64,000 bases of DNA from Echinicola sp. 20G (GCF_015533855.1 NZ_AP024154.1:313001-377000), one strand, 5' to 3'. Counted from the stretch's first letter, positions 1-10,292 are shown. Numbers and translations are program-made. The notes: generated from the letters alone by a model not told the origin.

Positions 1-980
1 AATGGTACTTTATCACTCTTCACCGCAGCATCCAAAGCCTCTTCAAGCGTAGCAGTTGGTGCGACAAAATCAAACTCATCCCTCACCGCCCAAAAACTTT
101 CTGCCAAATCTTCAGCCGTCCGGCCTACTTTTTCTTTATCATCTCCGGTGACCATCACCACTCCATGATTTCGGGGCTCATCAGCCCAAGCATAACCAAT
201 CCAAATAGCGGCATCCACTACTCCTTCTTGATCAGCAGCAGGAGCTACCTTGGCATATAAACTTTTCCCAGGCTCAATTCTTGTACTGGTCTTTTCTCCA
301 GGCAATAGGATCGGCACCGGAATATAAGCTTTATAGGCAGGTTTACCCTCACCACTTTCCAGTCTTTCCAAAAGATTGTCCATGGCTCTTTTCTTAGATT
401 CCAAAGCATCCTCATGAGGCGCCAAGCGATAACAAGTAATAATATCAGAGTGCTTTGCCAACTTATGAGAAACATTACCGTGCAAATCCATAGAAGTAGA
501 AATAATTGGCTCTTCACCGATTACTTCACGAATTCTTTCAATCATATCTCCCTCGGGATCGTCCACGCCCTGAACACTCATGGCACCATGAATATCAAAG
601 AACAAACCATCATAAGGACCATTTTCTTTCAACATTGTAAGGGTCTTTCCCATTAAAGACTCGTAAGCCTCCTTACTGACAATTCCACCTGGAATGGCAT
701 GGCCTTTAACAGTGGGGATCCATTCTGCTCTTTTTCTATTGGCCGAATCGGATGCCATAAAGGGATAATAAGAAAATATATCGTCTCCGCTCTTAGCATG
801 AAATGCTGTTTCCTCTGTAACAGCCGGAGAAAAAGTACTGGATTCTATTGCCAATCCTGCGATGGCTATTCGAGGCAAAGAAGAAGATTCTTCTTGCTCT
901 GTGGAAGGGTTACAAGAAATCAACCCTACTACAGTAAACAACAAAACAAAGATTTTGGTGAGGGTGAGTGTTTTTTGCAT
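1..980 (-). CDS. M81 family metallopeptidase (MlrC-like) lipoprotein, 3' end outside window
   Basis: Partial gene: it starts at ATG 980 and stays open for 326 codons to the window edge. The N-terminus is a lipoprotein signal peptide with the lipobox LISC (Cys about residue 23), so the product should sit in a membrane facing the periplasm. After it come GLAIESSTFSP, then DGLFFDIHGAM near residue 125 and DLHGNVS near residue 165, which are hallmarks of the MlrC (microcystinase) N-terminal domain. Family members are putative zinc peptidases; the natural substrate here is unknown and the C-terminal domain is not visible. Three overlapping open frames in this stretch (245-517, 414-656, 699-986) are shadows. 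The 132 bases between this start and the next gene hold its promoter region, with no clear consensus. Confidence 0.85.
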   Translation of the reverse strand, partial: MQKTLTLTKIFVLLFTVVGLISCNPSTEQEESSSLPRIAIAGLAIESSTFSPAVTEETAFHAKSGDDIFSYYPFMASDSANRKRAEWIPTVKGHAIPGGIVSKEAYESLMGKTLTMLKENGPYDGLFFDIHGAMSVQGVDDPEGDMIERIREVIGEEPIISTSMDLHGNVSHKLAKHSDIITCYRLAPHEDALESKKRAMDNLLERLESGEGKPAYKAYIPVPILLPGEKTSTRIEPGKSLYAKVAPAADQEGVVDAAIWIGYAWADEPRNHGVVMVTGDDKEKVGRTAEDLAESFWAVRDEFDFVAPTATLEEALDAAVKSDKVP

Positions 981-1112
981 AAATGAAGTTTTTACGTAAT
1001 TCAACTAATTTAAATAAAAAATTCATTAATGTTTAACCATTCATCAAGTTCTTTACTGCATTTTTAACTATTCTATCAATTTAATAACAAAAAGAAAAAT
1101 CATAGAAATCTA

Positions 1113-2348
1113 TCAGGATAACTCAAGCTTCTCCAACCTGGCCATTAACGGCGGGTGGGAGTAATTCACAAATACATGCAATGGGTGAGGATTAATCTGT
1201 GTCAAGGTTTTGACAGAAAGGGTTTTGAGCGCACTGGCTAACGGTTCTCCAGCGTAAGTCTCTTTGGCATAGCGGTCTGCTTCAAACTCATTCTTTCTAC
1301 TTAATATATTTATCCCAATTCCCAAAAAGGTTGATATGGGAGAAAACAGCAATACAAATCCTATCAGGTTGAGATGCACTGCTACCCTTTCACCTCCCAG
1401 TGCTTGACTGATTGCTCCGCTGTTCACAAACAAAGACAAAACAAACAGCATCACACCTACTTGAAGGACACTCAGCACCATGCTTTGAAGGATGTGCTTT
1501 TTCTTATAATGGCCAATTTCATGCGCCAATACCGCCACCAATTCTTCTGTCGTATGCTGATTGATCAAAGTGTCATACAGTACAACTTTCTTTTGTTTTC
1601 CAATTCCTGAGAAGAAAGCATTGGCTTTCGTTGACCGAGTACTACCATCAATGACAAAAACATTCTCCAAAGAAAAGTCCACCGAATGGGAATAAGCCAT
1701 GATACTTTCTTTTAGTTCACCTTCTCCCAAAGGGGTCAACTTATTGAAAAGAGGTAAAATCCATGAAGTATAAAACATATTCAGCAGCACCATAAAAAAG
1801 GCAGCCACGGCCCAGAAATAGAGCCAAAATGATGTCCCCAACTGATCGATCAACCAAAGCAACAAGGCCAACAACCCTCCACCAAGAACAATCCCAAGCG
1901 CATAGCCCTTCAACTTGTCCAGCACAAAAGTCTTATTGGTAGTTTTATTAAAACCAAAATCCTCTTCAATCTTAAATGTATGATAGTAGTCAAAAGGCAG
2001 TGACAATAGGTCTGATGCAATAAAAAGCAAACCAAAGAAAATCAAAGATTGCCATATGGGGTTTTCCACCCAACCACTTACCCAAGTATCCAAAGCGCCA
2101 AAAATCCCCCAAAAAATTAAGACCAAGGTCACCAAAAATGAAAGTAAGCCTGTAAGCAGGCTGAAACGATAATTTGTCTTTTGATAAGCTTTTGATTCTT
2201 TTAATTTCTCTTGGTCCAGATGACTGACAAGTGTTCTTGGAACAATGGGCACCTTTTGGTTTACATTCAACCAACTTGTCCACTTATCAAAAAAGAAACC
2301 GGCCACTATCAAGCCGATCATCAGGTATTTCAATCCTTCTGCGCTCAT
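1113..2348 (-). CDS. M48 family metallopeptidase, Ste24/CAAX prenyl protease 1-like
   Basis: Integral-membrane zinc protease of 411 residues. Several hydrophobic segments precede the zinc-binding motif HEIGH, which lies near residue 275 inside AVLAHEIGHYKKKH. A second conserved block, NEFEADRYA, near residue 355 supplies the third zinc ligand (Glu) in this family. Both match Ste24-type M48 enzymes, and the length is normal for them. In bacteria such proteins are thought to take part in membrane protein quality control; prenyl-peptide cleavage is not expected. The start lies 12 bases after the stop of the PorP/SprF gene, so the two may share a transcript. Family is sure, substrate is not. Confidence 0.93.
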   Translation of the reverse strand: MSAEGLKYLMIGLIVAGFFFDKWTSWLNVNQKVPIVPRTLVSHLDQEKLKESKAYQKTNYRFSLLTGLLSFLVTLVLIFWGIFGALDTWVSGWVENPIWQSLIFFGLLFIASDLLSLPFDYYHTFKIEEDFGFNKTTNKTFVLDKLKGYALGIVLGGGLLALLLWLIDQLGTSFWLYFWAVAAFFMVLLNMFYTSWILPLFNKLTPLGEGELKESIMAYSHSVDFSLENVFVIDGSTRSTKANAFFSGIGKQKKVVLYDTLINQHTTEELVAVLAHEIGHYKKKHILQSMVLSVLQVGVMLFVLSLFVNSGAISQALGGERVAVHLNLIGFVLLFSPISTFLGIGINILSRKNEFEADRYAKETYAGEPLASALKTLSVKTLTQINPHPLHVFVNYSHPPLMARLEKLELS

Positions 2349-2360
2349 GCGGCAAATCTA

Positions 2361-3410
2361 CTAAAATTTGGGACAAGGCAGCAAGGTCTCTCGCAATCGT
2401 GGCGCTCCAGGGTTACGGTCTGGAAATCGGTAGGAAATACTGATTTCATGCGCTCCACCTGACTGAATTCCTAACTGAGACACCGTATAATCAAAACTAT
2501 AGCCAATATCAAGTCCAGTTGGAAGGCTGACACCCAGTAGCATAACCAAAGCATCCCGATTACTTTCACTGTTTAGGGGCTTATAAGGAAGTCCTCTATA
2601 CCATAATCCAACAATAAGAGGCTCCGCATACAAGTAAGCTCCCATGTCCAATTGTTCAAATGGTCCTTGTCTTTTGTAGTTTAGGGTAGGCACAAAATAC
2701 CTTTGTCTATAGGTATGGGTAAAATCCCTTTTCATGGCTCCATGTCCCAATGAAATCCGATAACCGGCATGTGCCGAATATTTTCTAGGCAGTAAACTTT
2801 CATCCTCCAAAAACGATTGATTGGGTTGATTGATATGATGGACAGATGCACCAAACCAAAGGTTTTCTGTAAAGAGCAAACCACCAAATGATAGAGACAG
2901 CATATTCACAGGTTCTCCCAAGCCGGACAAGTCTGTATTTCCCGGTAAAATAGGCCCAAAAGGATCTTCAGGATTGATTTGATTTGCAAAAACGAGGTTT
3001 TCATAATAACCAATATCCCGACGAATATAACTTGCTTGAAATCCCGGGCGGAAGTAGACTGATTCGCCAATCCTCAATTCATAAGAGTAAATTCCAGAAA
3101 TAGTCAAAGACCTCAAATCCGCAGCCCCCTCCACATCGTTCATAATCATAAGACCAAAGCCGCTGTTGTATTGTTCAAGAAAGGTATCCGCATATACGGA
3201 AAAAGTATTGAACTGGGCATCCAATCCGGGCCATTGGCTTCGATAGTTAGCCCCGATACGTGTTTGTAAATCTGAACCCGCAAAAGCCGGGTTTAAATAT
3301 AGTGGCGCTGCATAGTACTGACTATATTGAGGATCTTGTCCAAAACTATTGCCAGTAGAGAACGTTAATGCTAAAGCGCAAAAAACTAAATATATATAAG
3401 ACCTAAACAA
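2361..3410 (-). CDS. PorP/SprF family type IX secretion membrane protein
   Basis: Outer-membrane beta-barrel of 349 residues. After a signal peptide comes DPQYSQYYAAPLYLNPAFAGS, the near-invariant N-terminal signature of PorP/SprF proteins. In this phylum such proteins often pair with a large secreted adhesin bearing a type B C-terminal sorting domain, and one is encoded divergently 78 bases away. The pair probably works together: the barrel attaches or helps export the adhesin. The start is inferred as TTG at 3410 because an in-frame stop lies just upstream and no ATG precedes the mature sequence. A 14-base palindrome (3406-3419) covers this start. Confidence 0.9.
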   Translation of the reverse strand: MFRSYIYLVFCALALTFSTGNSFGQDPQYSQYYAAPLYLNPAFAGSDLQTRIGANYRSQWPGLDAQFNTFSVYADTFLEQYNSGFGLMIMNDVEGAADLRSLTISGIYSYELRIGESVYFRPGFQASYIRRDIGYYENLVFANQINPEDPFGPILPGNTDLSGLGEPVNMLSLSFGGLLFTENLWFGASVHHINQPNQSFLEDESLLPRKYSAHAGYRISLGHGAMKRDFTHTYRQRYFVPTLNYKRQGPFEQLDMGAYLYAEPLIVGLWYRGLPYKPLNSESNRDALVMLLGVSLPTGLDIGYSFDYTVSQLGIQSGGAHEISISYRFPDRNPGAPRLRETLLPCPKF

Positions 3411-3488
3411 ATATTTGTTCGTTTATTTGAGTAATATAAGCATATAAACGAAACCTAAGGAAAAGGTGTTTACTGCAGCCCGTAAATT

Positions 3489-6400
3489 ATGAAAAGGACT
3501 CCTATTTACATAAATTTCAGATTGATTTATATTTTTTTCCTGATATTTTTGTGCCCTTCCATTTACAACATAACTCACGCTCAGGGCTATAACAATAACG
3601 AATGGATTTTTGGTTACTGTGGACCTGGCACCGAAAATAACTACATTTCTTTCGGTAAAGGTGGCTCACCCAATGTAAATACCCTTCCCGGCAATGTGGT
3701 GGTCGGCCAAAACAATAATGCGATCGCTATCAACCCTATTACTGGAGAACCACTGTTTTACACCAACGGAGAACTGGTTTATAATTACCTCAACGAACCC
3801 ATACAAGGAGCCCCTAATGGTATCAATGGGAATTTTGATGGCAGTCAGACAGTGGCTATTTCTCCACTTAACTATGACCCAGAGGGAGAACAAACTTTTT
3901 ACACCTTTTACATCAGTCCAAGTGGACAATTGCAATACGCTGTCATGGACATGAATGCCCAAGGTGCCGCTCCTGCCAACTCACCACCAGCTGGAGAAGT
4001 AACCAGCCTTGATCAAAACATTGGAACAGCTTCAGGTGCTATCGCAGTAGTCAAAACACCAGACTCCCCAAGCTATCTGATCAGCTATGAAAACGGGCAG
4101 CTGGTATCTCGTGAAATCACGGATATTGAGGGTGATTTTATTGAAACGGACAATACAAGCCTTCCTATCACGCCAGGAAGAATCATTTTTGATGAAGCCA
4201 CAGGTACCCTGATCCTGATTCCTGAAAATCCTGAAGATGCTATTTACATTTCCAATTTTGATACAGGATCTGGAACATTTACTACGCCAGCGCCTATTGC
4301 AGAATCACCAGGTATTGTTTCTAATACACACGGTGGTGCAACTGTCTCCCCTGACGGGAATTATATTATTTATTCTCAAGGTGACAATATACTAAGGGTT
4401 CCCATCAATGACTTAAATGCACCAGCAGAGCAACTACCTGTCCCTCCAAGTTCATTGGAGCCTGTCCAGCAAATTCATGATATCAAGGTAGGACCTGATG
4501 GACAATTATATTATATCTACCAAGAGCCCAATAACGACGCCTTTTATGTGGGCACCATAGAAAACCCTGACGAAGAAGAAATAACCGAGGTTATCGTTGA
4601 CGCTAACCCTTTTGATGGCACAGATTTCTGTGGTGGTATTTTTCCTTCATTTGCACCCAACGCAGATATAGATGTCAATGTGGATTTCACTTGGTCTCCA
4701 ACAATGCCATGTATGAACAACCCTCTTCAGTTGACTTCTACTTTGACTCCACCGAATATCCCAATTGAGTCCTATGAGTGGGAGATCAGTCCTCCCCCTG
4801 TGGATGAAGATGGTGAAGAAATTGAAATGGACCTGACAGAGGAGCACTTACTGATTCCTGCTGCTGCCACAGGAGAACAAAACATCACTGTAACCTTGAC
4901 TGTGACCTTGGCAGATGGAAGCACCGAAACAGTTTCCTACCCGATCACTTTTACTGAAAACAACTTACAGGCGAGCTTTACACCCTCTGACACCACCACT
5001 TGTTTACAATGTCTGGATCTCAATGAAATGCTGGAAGTGCAATCCAGTGAAGAAGGCCAAGGCGGTGGCTCTGGCGGTGGTGGCGGAGGAATTGGTATTC
5101 CAGGCACTGGAGGAGGACAAGGGGGAGGTGGCAGTGGCTCTACCTATGAGTATTTCTGGTCCAATAAAAAAGAAGATGGTTGGATTCCTGAAGGAGCCAA
5201 TGAAGTCTGCGAGCCAGGCACTTATTGGGTTTTGGCCCGTGAACCTGGTTCTACTTGCTACGTCTATGCAGAAACCACTATCAAAATGTGGGACCCTGTG
5301 GCCAATGAAAAAGTCAATGACCAAACCAATAACATATGGTACTTCGGGAATGGAGCTGGGCTGGACTTTAACCCTGACCCAGATAACCCCGACGGTCCTT
5401 TGCCAAGACCTGTTGAGGATCCTGGTTTCACCTGGGACATTCCAGCAGGAACCACTACTATTTCTGATCAGGCTGGCCAGGTGCTTTTTTATACCGATGG
5501 ACAAACCGTATGGGACTTAAATGGCAATGTTATGCAAGATGGGGATGACATTGGAGGAGATAACTCATCCGCTCAAAGTGTCATTGCTGTCAAAGTACCA
5601 CAGGAACAAACTCTATATTATCTCTTTACCACAGAGTCTTCAGATGGAGGCAGTAATACCGTTAAATTCTCTTTGGTGGACATCAAAGGAGAAAACCAGC
5701 AAGGCGTGGGCAGTGTGGTCAGCAGTGATAACTTCCTATTTAGTCCTGGCACAGAACAGTCCGCAGCTATTGCCTCTGGAGACACCACTTGGGTCATGTT
5801 CCATGAACTCGGCAACAATACTTTTAGGGCTTACCCAGTCACCTCCGAAGGTGTTGGTCAATCTGTCAACAGCTCAGTAGGAACTGACCACGGTTTTAGC
5901 TCAGGAGTAGGTTCCATGAAATTCAGTCCTGACGGGGAAAAGTTAGCCGTAACCATTGTTGATGAAAGTGGATGTAGTGTTGTGGATGTCTTTGACTTTG
6001 ACGAAAGTACTGGTGAGCTCACAGAATACGCCACTTTCGACTTGGGATGCGATGATGAAGTCTATGGCCTTGAATTTGGCAGTGACAGCAACAAGGTTTT
6101 TGTTTCCTATAAAAACGGAAAAGGTATTGAAGAATTCCCGATCAGTGGTACTGAAATTGATGAAGACGATGGCAGCACCAGCACCTGCCCTGACTGTTTC
6201 CAAAGTGCCAGTACCCAAGACGAAATCGAACAATGTATTCTAGCTAACAGATCAGTACTCTCTGGAAGTACCGGTGGAACGCTTGGAGCCTTACAAATGG
6301 GGCCTGATGGACAAATTTACGTCTCTGTCGTAGGTGCTCCACAAGTAGGCCAAATCCAGCCAGGAGCTGACTGCAACAATAGCACCTATAATCCACAGGG

Positions 6401-9098
6401 TCCCGTCACCAACGGAACCAATAATTTAGGCCTTCCCTCCTATGTTCAAAACTCTGGCAGCAATGTGCCTGACCCTGAAATTTCGGGCCCAGAAAGGCTT
6501 TGTTTGATCGAAGGTGAGGCGCTTGCAGAGTTTGAGGGAGCCGGAGAACCAGATATTGATTTTTACAATTGGGTAATCACTGATAGTGACGGACTTGAAG
6601 TATTTACTTATGCTGGTGAAGGTGACGATTTCCAGCTAATGGAATATGCATTTGACTCGGCGGGTTTATACACGGTTAGTTTGGATGTGGAAAGATGCGG
6701 CAATCCAGAATATTACCGGGGCAGCATGGAAATAGAGATCGTTGCTCCACCTGAACTCACGCTACAAGATGATATCACGCTTTGTAGCGGAAACACAGTT
6801 ACCTTGACAGCCATTGACGGGTATGACCCCAATGAAGGGTTATACAATTTTGAATGGATAAACTCCGCTGGTGAAATCTTAGGGGACAGCACTTCCAATT
6901 CCATTGATGTCACAGAGGAAAGTATTTATACCGTCACGGTTAATCATGTGATTCCTGCGGATGCTGATTCCACTTTCCAATCTTGTCCTGCCACTGCTTC
7001 AGTATTTGTTGGTCCAGCATTTGACTTTGAGGTCAATCAGGATGCGGAGTCATCCTGTTATGAAGAGAACTACATCATCTTTGCTCCTGATACACCTGTG
7101 AGCGGCGAATGGTCCTACCAGCTACAAGGCAGTAACGATACACCAACAATTTTGGGCGAAGGTTATGAGTGGGAAGTCAATGTAGAAGAACTTCCTGGCC
7201 CTGGGACATATGATATTATTTTCCGAGCAGATGACCCTATATTGCCCGGTTGTGTGGTCGAAAAAAGAGTAGAACTACTGGTATCTCCATTGCCAGAACT
7301 TACCACCAATGTGATCAGCACCGCAACTGATTGCGCCACTCCAGATGGCAGCTTTGAATTCACCATGCTTTCAGATGCAGACACCGTAACTGTAGTAGAA
7401 ACAGGTGAAGTATTCTTGGATGTCACCGAAGGACAGACCATTGGACCAATAGCAGACCTTTTGCCAGGCATCTACACCATAACTGCTGTCAATGGAGGCT
7501 GCTCATTTACAGAGACTGTAAGCATAGACAATAAAAATCCTCCGGCAGGATTTAGTTATACCATTAGCGTTAGTCCTGAATCTTGTGGACCAACGGGAGT
7601 AGAAAATGGCAGCATCAGTATTGTTCTGCAGGGAACTCCTAACACAGGGTCCTATGTCATTACCAGAGAAGACGATGGCGAGCAGTTTACGGGGACTATC
7701 AATGGTGAAGCGAATGTTTCTTTGGAAGACGGAACCTATGCAGTGGAAGTTTCAGACGCCGCAGGCTGTGCGGTGCCTGATCCTCAAAATTACATTATCG
7801 AAAATCAAGGCTTGGTGGCCTTCAGTGTTCCGAGTAATGCCATTGCTTGTGAAGTGTTTTATTTCGCTCCTGAACCAGCCAATGGAGTCAACTACACCAT
7901 CACCGGGCCTAACGGAAGTATACTTACCCCACAGCCTAATGATCTATATGTCATGGATCAGGAAGGCGTGTATACGATTGTAGGCGAAGACCCAAATGGT
8001 GTTGAATGCCCACGAACACGGGAAATGAACCTGACCCTTACCAATCAGGTTGAATATGAATTGGCGGATCCAATATTTGATTGTGAAAACGGGGTTCGGT
8101 ATTTGGCTGAACTTGGGGCTAACTTTAATGAAGAAGATTATAATTTCCTTTGGAGGAATACAATAGGCGAAATTATTGGCAGGGGTACTTCTTTTGTTCC
8201 GAACAACCCTGGAGATTATTCTTTGGATGTTCAACCCAAGGTAGGTGCAGGTTGTCCTAGACCTCCAATTGAATTCACGGTAGAGCCATTTACCAATAGA
8301 GTTCCCGTAGAACTGGTTCTTGACGCCGGCATCTGTTCAAACAATCCAACAGGAACGATTCAAGCTGTGTTTACGGCACCTGAAAACTCCAATATTGAAA
8401 CGGCATGGTTTACGGTAGACGAAGATGGAATAAATATACGCCTTCCTGAATTTGATGGTATGACCAGCATTCCCGTTACCCAGGAAGGGACTTATAGGGT
8501 AAGGCTTATCAACGAGTCCTATGGCCAGCTTTGTAGTGTAGGTACTGACAGAATAGACGTGCTGAGCTCTGATGCTGTCTCCCCTGTCTTACAACCTAGC
8601 TACACTATCTGCGCTGTTGAAGGGGTAACGGAAACTTTGGATTCTCTTGGTAATTGGGAGGAGTACGAGTGGTGGCTGGAGGATGAGCTGATCAGTACTG
8701 AGTCCACCTTCACCCCAACCTTACCAGGAAATTACACCCTTTTTGTGACAGACGAGGCAAGCTGTAGCTTTGCAGTCAGTTTCGAGATTATTGAGGACTG
8801 TGCCCTGCAGATCACTACTCCCAACGCATTGATTCCGGGAGATGAAAGCAGAAACTTCATTGTCTATGTCAATGACTTCGTAGATGAAATCAGTGTCTTG
8901 ATTTACAACCGTTGGGGAGAGCTCATTTATCACTGTATAGAAGAAAATGTACCAGAGAATTCGCCTTTCTGTCAGTGGGATGGCTTGGTCAATGGGAAAA
9001 AAGTCCCTGTAGGAACCTATCCCGTAATAATCAAGTTTAAAAGCCGAGACCAAGCCTTAGAGCAAACCATCAAAAAAGCAATAGTAGTAATAGAATAA
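3489..9098 (+). CDS. Giant secreted protein with type B T9SS C-terminal sorting domain
   Basis: 1869-residue secreted protein. A hydrophobic signal sequence (about residues 10-32, ending near THAQG) is followed by a propeller-like block that begins NEWIFGYCGPG. A related block begins NNIWYFGNGAG near residue 614, so the N-terminal half looks internally duplicated. A glycine-rich linker spans about residues 524-551. The middle and C-terminal half is a series of PKD/Ig-like beta-sandwich stretches with many paired cysteines. The last ~90 residues (from TPNALIPGD, through IYNRWGELIY and WDGLVNGKKVPVGTYP) form a CHU_C/type B sorting domain for the type IX system. It is a probable surface adhesin; no catalytic motif was seen. 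It starts 78 bases from the divergent PorP/SprF gene, its likely partner. Confidence 0.92.
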   Translation: MKRTPIYINFRLIYIFFLIFLCPSIYNITHAQGYNNNEWIFGYCGPGTENNYISFGKGGSPNVNTLPGNVVVGQNNNAIAINPITGEPLFYTNGELVYNYLNEPIQGAPNGINGNFDGSQTVAISPLNYDPEGEQTFYTFYISPSGQLQYAVMDMNAQGAAPANSPPAGEVTSLDQNIGTASGAIAVVKTPDSPSYLISYENGQLVSREITDIEGDFIETDNTSLPITPGRIIFDEATGTLILIPENPEDAIYISNFDTGSGTFTTPAPIAESPGIVSNTHGGATVSPDGNYIIYSQGDNILRVPINDLNAPAEQLPVPPSSLEPVQQIHDIKVGPDGQLYYIYQEPNNDAFYVGTIENPDEEEITEVIVDANPFDGTDFCGGIFPSFAPNADIDVNVDFTWSPTMPCMNNPLQLTSTLTPPNIPIESYEWEISPPPVDEDGEEIEMDLTEEHLLIPAAATGEQNITVTLTVTLADGSTETVSYPITFTENNLQASFTPSDTTTCLQCLDLNEMLEVQSSEEGQGGGSGGGGGGIGIPGTGGGQGGGGSGSTYEYFWSNKKEDGWIPEGANEVCEPGTYWVLAREPGSTCYVYAETTIKMWDPVANEKVNDQTNNIWYFGNGAGLDFNPDPDNPDGPLPRPVEDPGFTWDIPAGTTTISDQAGQVLFYTDGQTVWDLNGNVMQDGDDIGGDNSSAQSVIAVKVPQEQTLYYLFTTESSDGGSNTVKFSLVDIKGENQQGVGSVVSSDNFLFSPGTEQSAAIASGDTTWVMFHELGNNTFRAYPVTSEGVGQSVNSSVGTDHGFSSGVGSMKFSPDGEKLAVTIVDESGCSVVDVFDFDESTGELTEYATFDLGCDDEVYGLEFGSDSNKVFVSYKNGKGIEEFPISGTEIDEDDGSTSTCPDCFQSASTQDEIEQCILANRSVLSGSTGGTLGALQMGPDGQIYVSVVGAPQVGQIQPGADCNNSTYNPQGPVTNGTNNLGLPSYVQNSGSNVPDPEISGPERLCLIEGEALAEFEGAGEPDIDFYNWVITDSDGLEVFTYAGEGDDFQLMEYAFDSAGLYTVSLDVERCGNPEYYRGSMEIEIVAPPELTLQDDITLCSGNTVTLTAIDGYDPNEGLYNFEWINSAGEILGDSTSNSIDVTEESIYTVTVNHVIPADADSTFQSCPATASVFVGPAFDFEVNQDAESSCYEENYIIFAPDTPVSGEWSYQLQGSNDTPTILGEGYEWEVNVEELPGPGTYDIIFRADDPILPGCVVEKRVELLVSPLPELTTNVISTATDCATPDGSFEFTMLSDADTVTVVETGEVFLDVTEGQTIGPIADLLPGIYTITAVNGGCSFTETVSIDNKNPPAGFSYTISVSPESCGPTGVENGSISIVLQGTPNTGSYVITREDDGEQFTGTINGEANVSLEDGTYAVEVSDAAGCAVPDPQNYIIENQGLVAFSVPSNAIACEVFYFAPEPANGVNYTITGPNGSILTPQPNDLYVMDQEGVYTIVGEDPNGVECPRTREMNLTLTNQVEYELADPIFDCENGVRYLAELGANFNEEDYNFLWRNTIGEIIGRGTSFVPNNPGDYSLDVQPKVGAGCPRPPIEFTVEPFTNRVPVELVLDAGICSNNPTGTIQAVFTAPENSNIETAWFTVDEDGINIRLPEFDGMTSIPVTQEGTYRVRLINESYGQLCSVGTDRIDVLSSDAVSPVLQPSYTICAVEGVTETLDSLGNWEEYEWWLEDELISTESTFTPTLPGNYTLFVTDEASCSFAVSFEIIEDCALQITTPNALIPGDESRNFIVYVNDFVDEISVLIYNRWGELIYHCIEENVPENSPFCQWDGLVNGKKVPVGTYPVIIKFKSRDQALEQTIKKAIVVIE

Positions 9099-9100
9099 AT

Positions 9101-9853
9101 ATGATCGCATTAATTTCTCCAGCCAAAACGCTGGATATGAGTACAGCTGATGTGCCCACAGCCACTCAGCCAGACTTTAAAACTGACATCAAAGCATTGG
9201 TATCATTGATGAAAAAAAAGTCAGCTTCTGATATTCAAAAACTGATGAAAGTGAGTGAAAATATCGCCCAGTTGAATGAAGAAAGATACCGCACTTTCAA
9301 CAAAGACTTCACGTTGGAAAACTCCAAGCAAGCCCTTTTAGCCTTTAAAGGGGATGTCTACCGAAGCATGGATGTGGATAATTATACAGAGGATGATCTT
9401 GTCTTTGCCCAAGATCATTTAAGAATTCTTTCAGGTCTATATGGCCTACTCAAACCAATGGACCTGATCCAACCGTACAGGTTGGAAATGGGCATTAGCC
9501 TAGAGAACAAAAAAGGAAAAAACCTTTATGAATATTGGGGCACTAAAATCTCCAAGGCCATCAATGCAGCAGCCCAGGGAGAACCTATCATTAACCTGGC
9601 CTCTCAGGAATATGCCAAAGCCGTTGATAAAAAGGCATTGAAGTCCCGCATCATCCATGTCAATTTCAAGGAACACCGAGACGGAAAATATAAGGTAATT
9701 GGAATTTTTGCCAAACAGGCTAGAGGGATGATGGCAGACTATATCATCAAAAACAGGATAACTGATCCAGAAAAAATCAAACTGTTCAATGCTGAAGGTT
9801 ATGAATTTTCTGCGCCCCAAAGTAAAGAAAACGAGTGGATCTTCGTTAGGTAA
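9101..9853 (+). CDS. yaaA: Peroxide stress protein YaaA (DUF328/UPF0246)
   Basis: 250-residue cytoplasmic protein, starting MIALISPAKTLDM, the typical N-terminus of YaaA. Internal blocks LSGLYGLLKPMDLIQPYRLEMG and KQARGMMADYIIKNRI are family signatures. In E. coli YaaA limits intracellular iron and so protects DNA and proteins from hydrogen peroxide; the same role is inferred here. It begins two bases after the adhesin stop, so it may be read from the same transcript, but no functional link is expected. A hairpin follows at 9878-9908. Confidence 0.95.
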   Translation: MIALISPAKTLDMSTADVPTATQPDFKTDIKALVSLMKKKSASDIQKLMKVSENIAQLNEERYRTFNKDFTLENSKQALLAFKGDVYRSMDVDNYTEDDLVFAQDHLRILSGLYGLLKPMDLIQPYRLEMGISLENKKGKNLYEYWGTKISKAINAAAQGEPIINLASQEYAKAVDKKALKSRIIHVNFKEHRDGKYKVIGIFAKQARGMMADYIIKNRITDPEKIKLFNAEGYEFSAPQSKENEWIFVR

Positions 9854-9877
9854 TCAGTTCCTCATAACAAGATCATG

Positions 9878-9908
9878 AGCCATCAGTAGCTAGATTTTGC
9901 TGATGGCT
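9878..9908 (+). terminator. Hairpin after yaaA
   Basis: Nine-base perfect arms AGCCATCAG (9878-9886) and CTGATGGCT (9900-9908), followed by TATTTATG. It begins 25 bases after the yaaA stop and lies just before the rlpA start. The T-tract is weak, so termination may be partial. Confidence 0.45.
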
Positions 9909-9929
9909 TATTTATGTTCCAAAAGCCAT

Positions 9930-10292
9930 ATGAAAAAACATTTAGTCCTTTGGTTTCTGATTGCTTTATTTTTTAGTTCTTGCGCAGCATCCAAGCACCA
10001 ATCTGCCCGTGTCGAGCAAGGAATGGCCAGCTACTATGCCGATAAGTTCAATGGCAGAAAAACAGCCAGTGGAGAAAGGTATCAATCCGGTAAAATGACT
10101 GCAGCACACCGGAGTTTACCCTTTGGCACTATTGTTCAGGTCAAAAACTTAAAAAATGGGAAATCCGTCAAAGTACGCATCAATGACCGAGGACCATTTA
10201 TCAGAGGGCGAATTATTGACCTTTCCAAAAAAGCGGCAAGGCAATTGGATATGATCCAAGATGGCGTTGTACCTGTGGAGATAAGGTACTAA
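9930..10292 (+). CDS. rlpA: RlpA-like double-psi beta-barrel lipoprotein
   Basis: Small exported protein of 120 residues from the chosen ATG at 9930. An upstream in-frame ATG at 9897 would add eleven residues ahead of the signal peptide and is unlikely. The N-terminus [21 protein letters not shown] is a lipoprotein signal with the lipobox SSC. The rest is one double-psi beta-barrel domain with [34 protein letters not shown] and INDRGPF, matching RlpA/expansin-like domains. RlpA proteins act on peptidoglycan near the septum, as lytic transglycosylases in some species. There is no SPOR domain, as in many short homologs. Confidence 0.92.
   Translation: MKKHLVLWFLIALFFSSCAASKHQSARVEQGMASYYADKFNGRKTASGERYQSGKMTAAHRSLPFGTIVQVKNLKNGKSVKVRINDRGPFIRGRIIDLSKKAARQLDMIQDGVVPVEIRY

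Noticed and set aside
5059..5140. Possible repeat array in the glycine-rich segment
   Set aside because: It is codon-level glycine low complexity within one protein, not a CRISPR or tandem DNA repeat.
4915..5520. A 201-codon plus-strand frame and a 166-codon minus frame (5004-5504) inside the adhesin gene
   Set aside because: Both overlap the 1869-residue protein in another frame and owe their length to its repetitive Gly/Ser-rich sequence.
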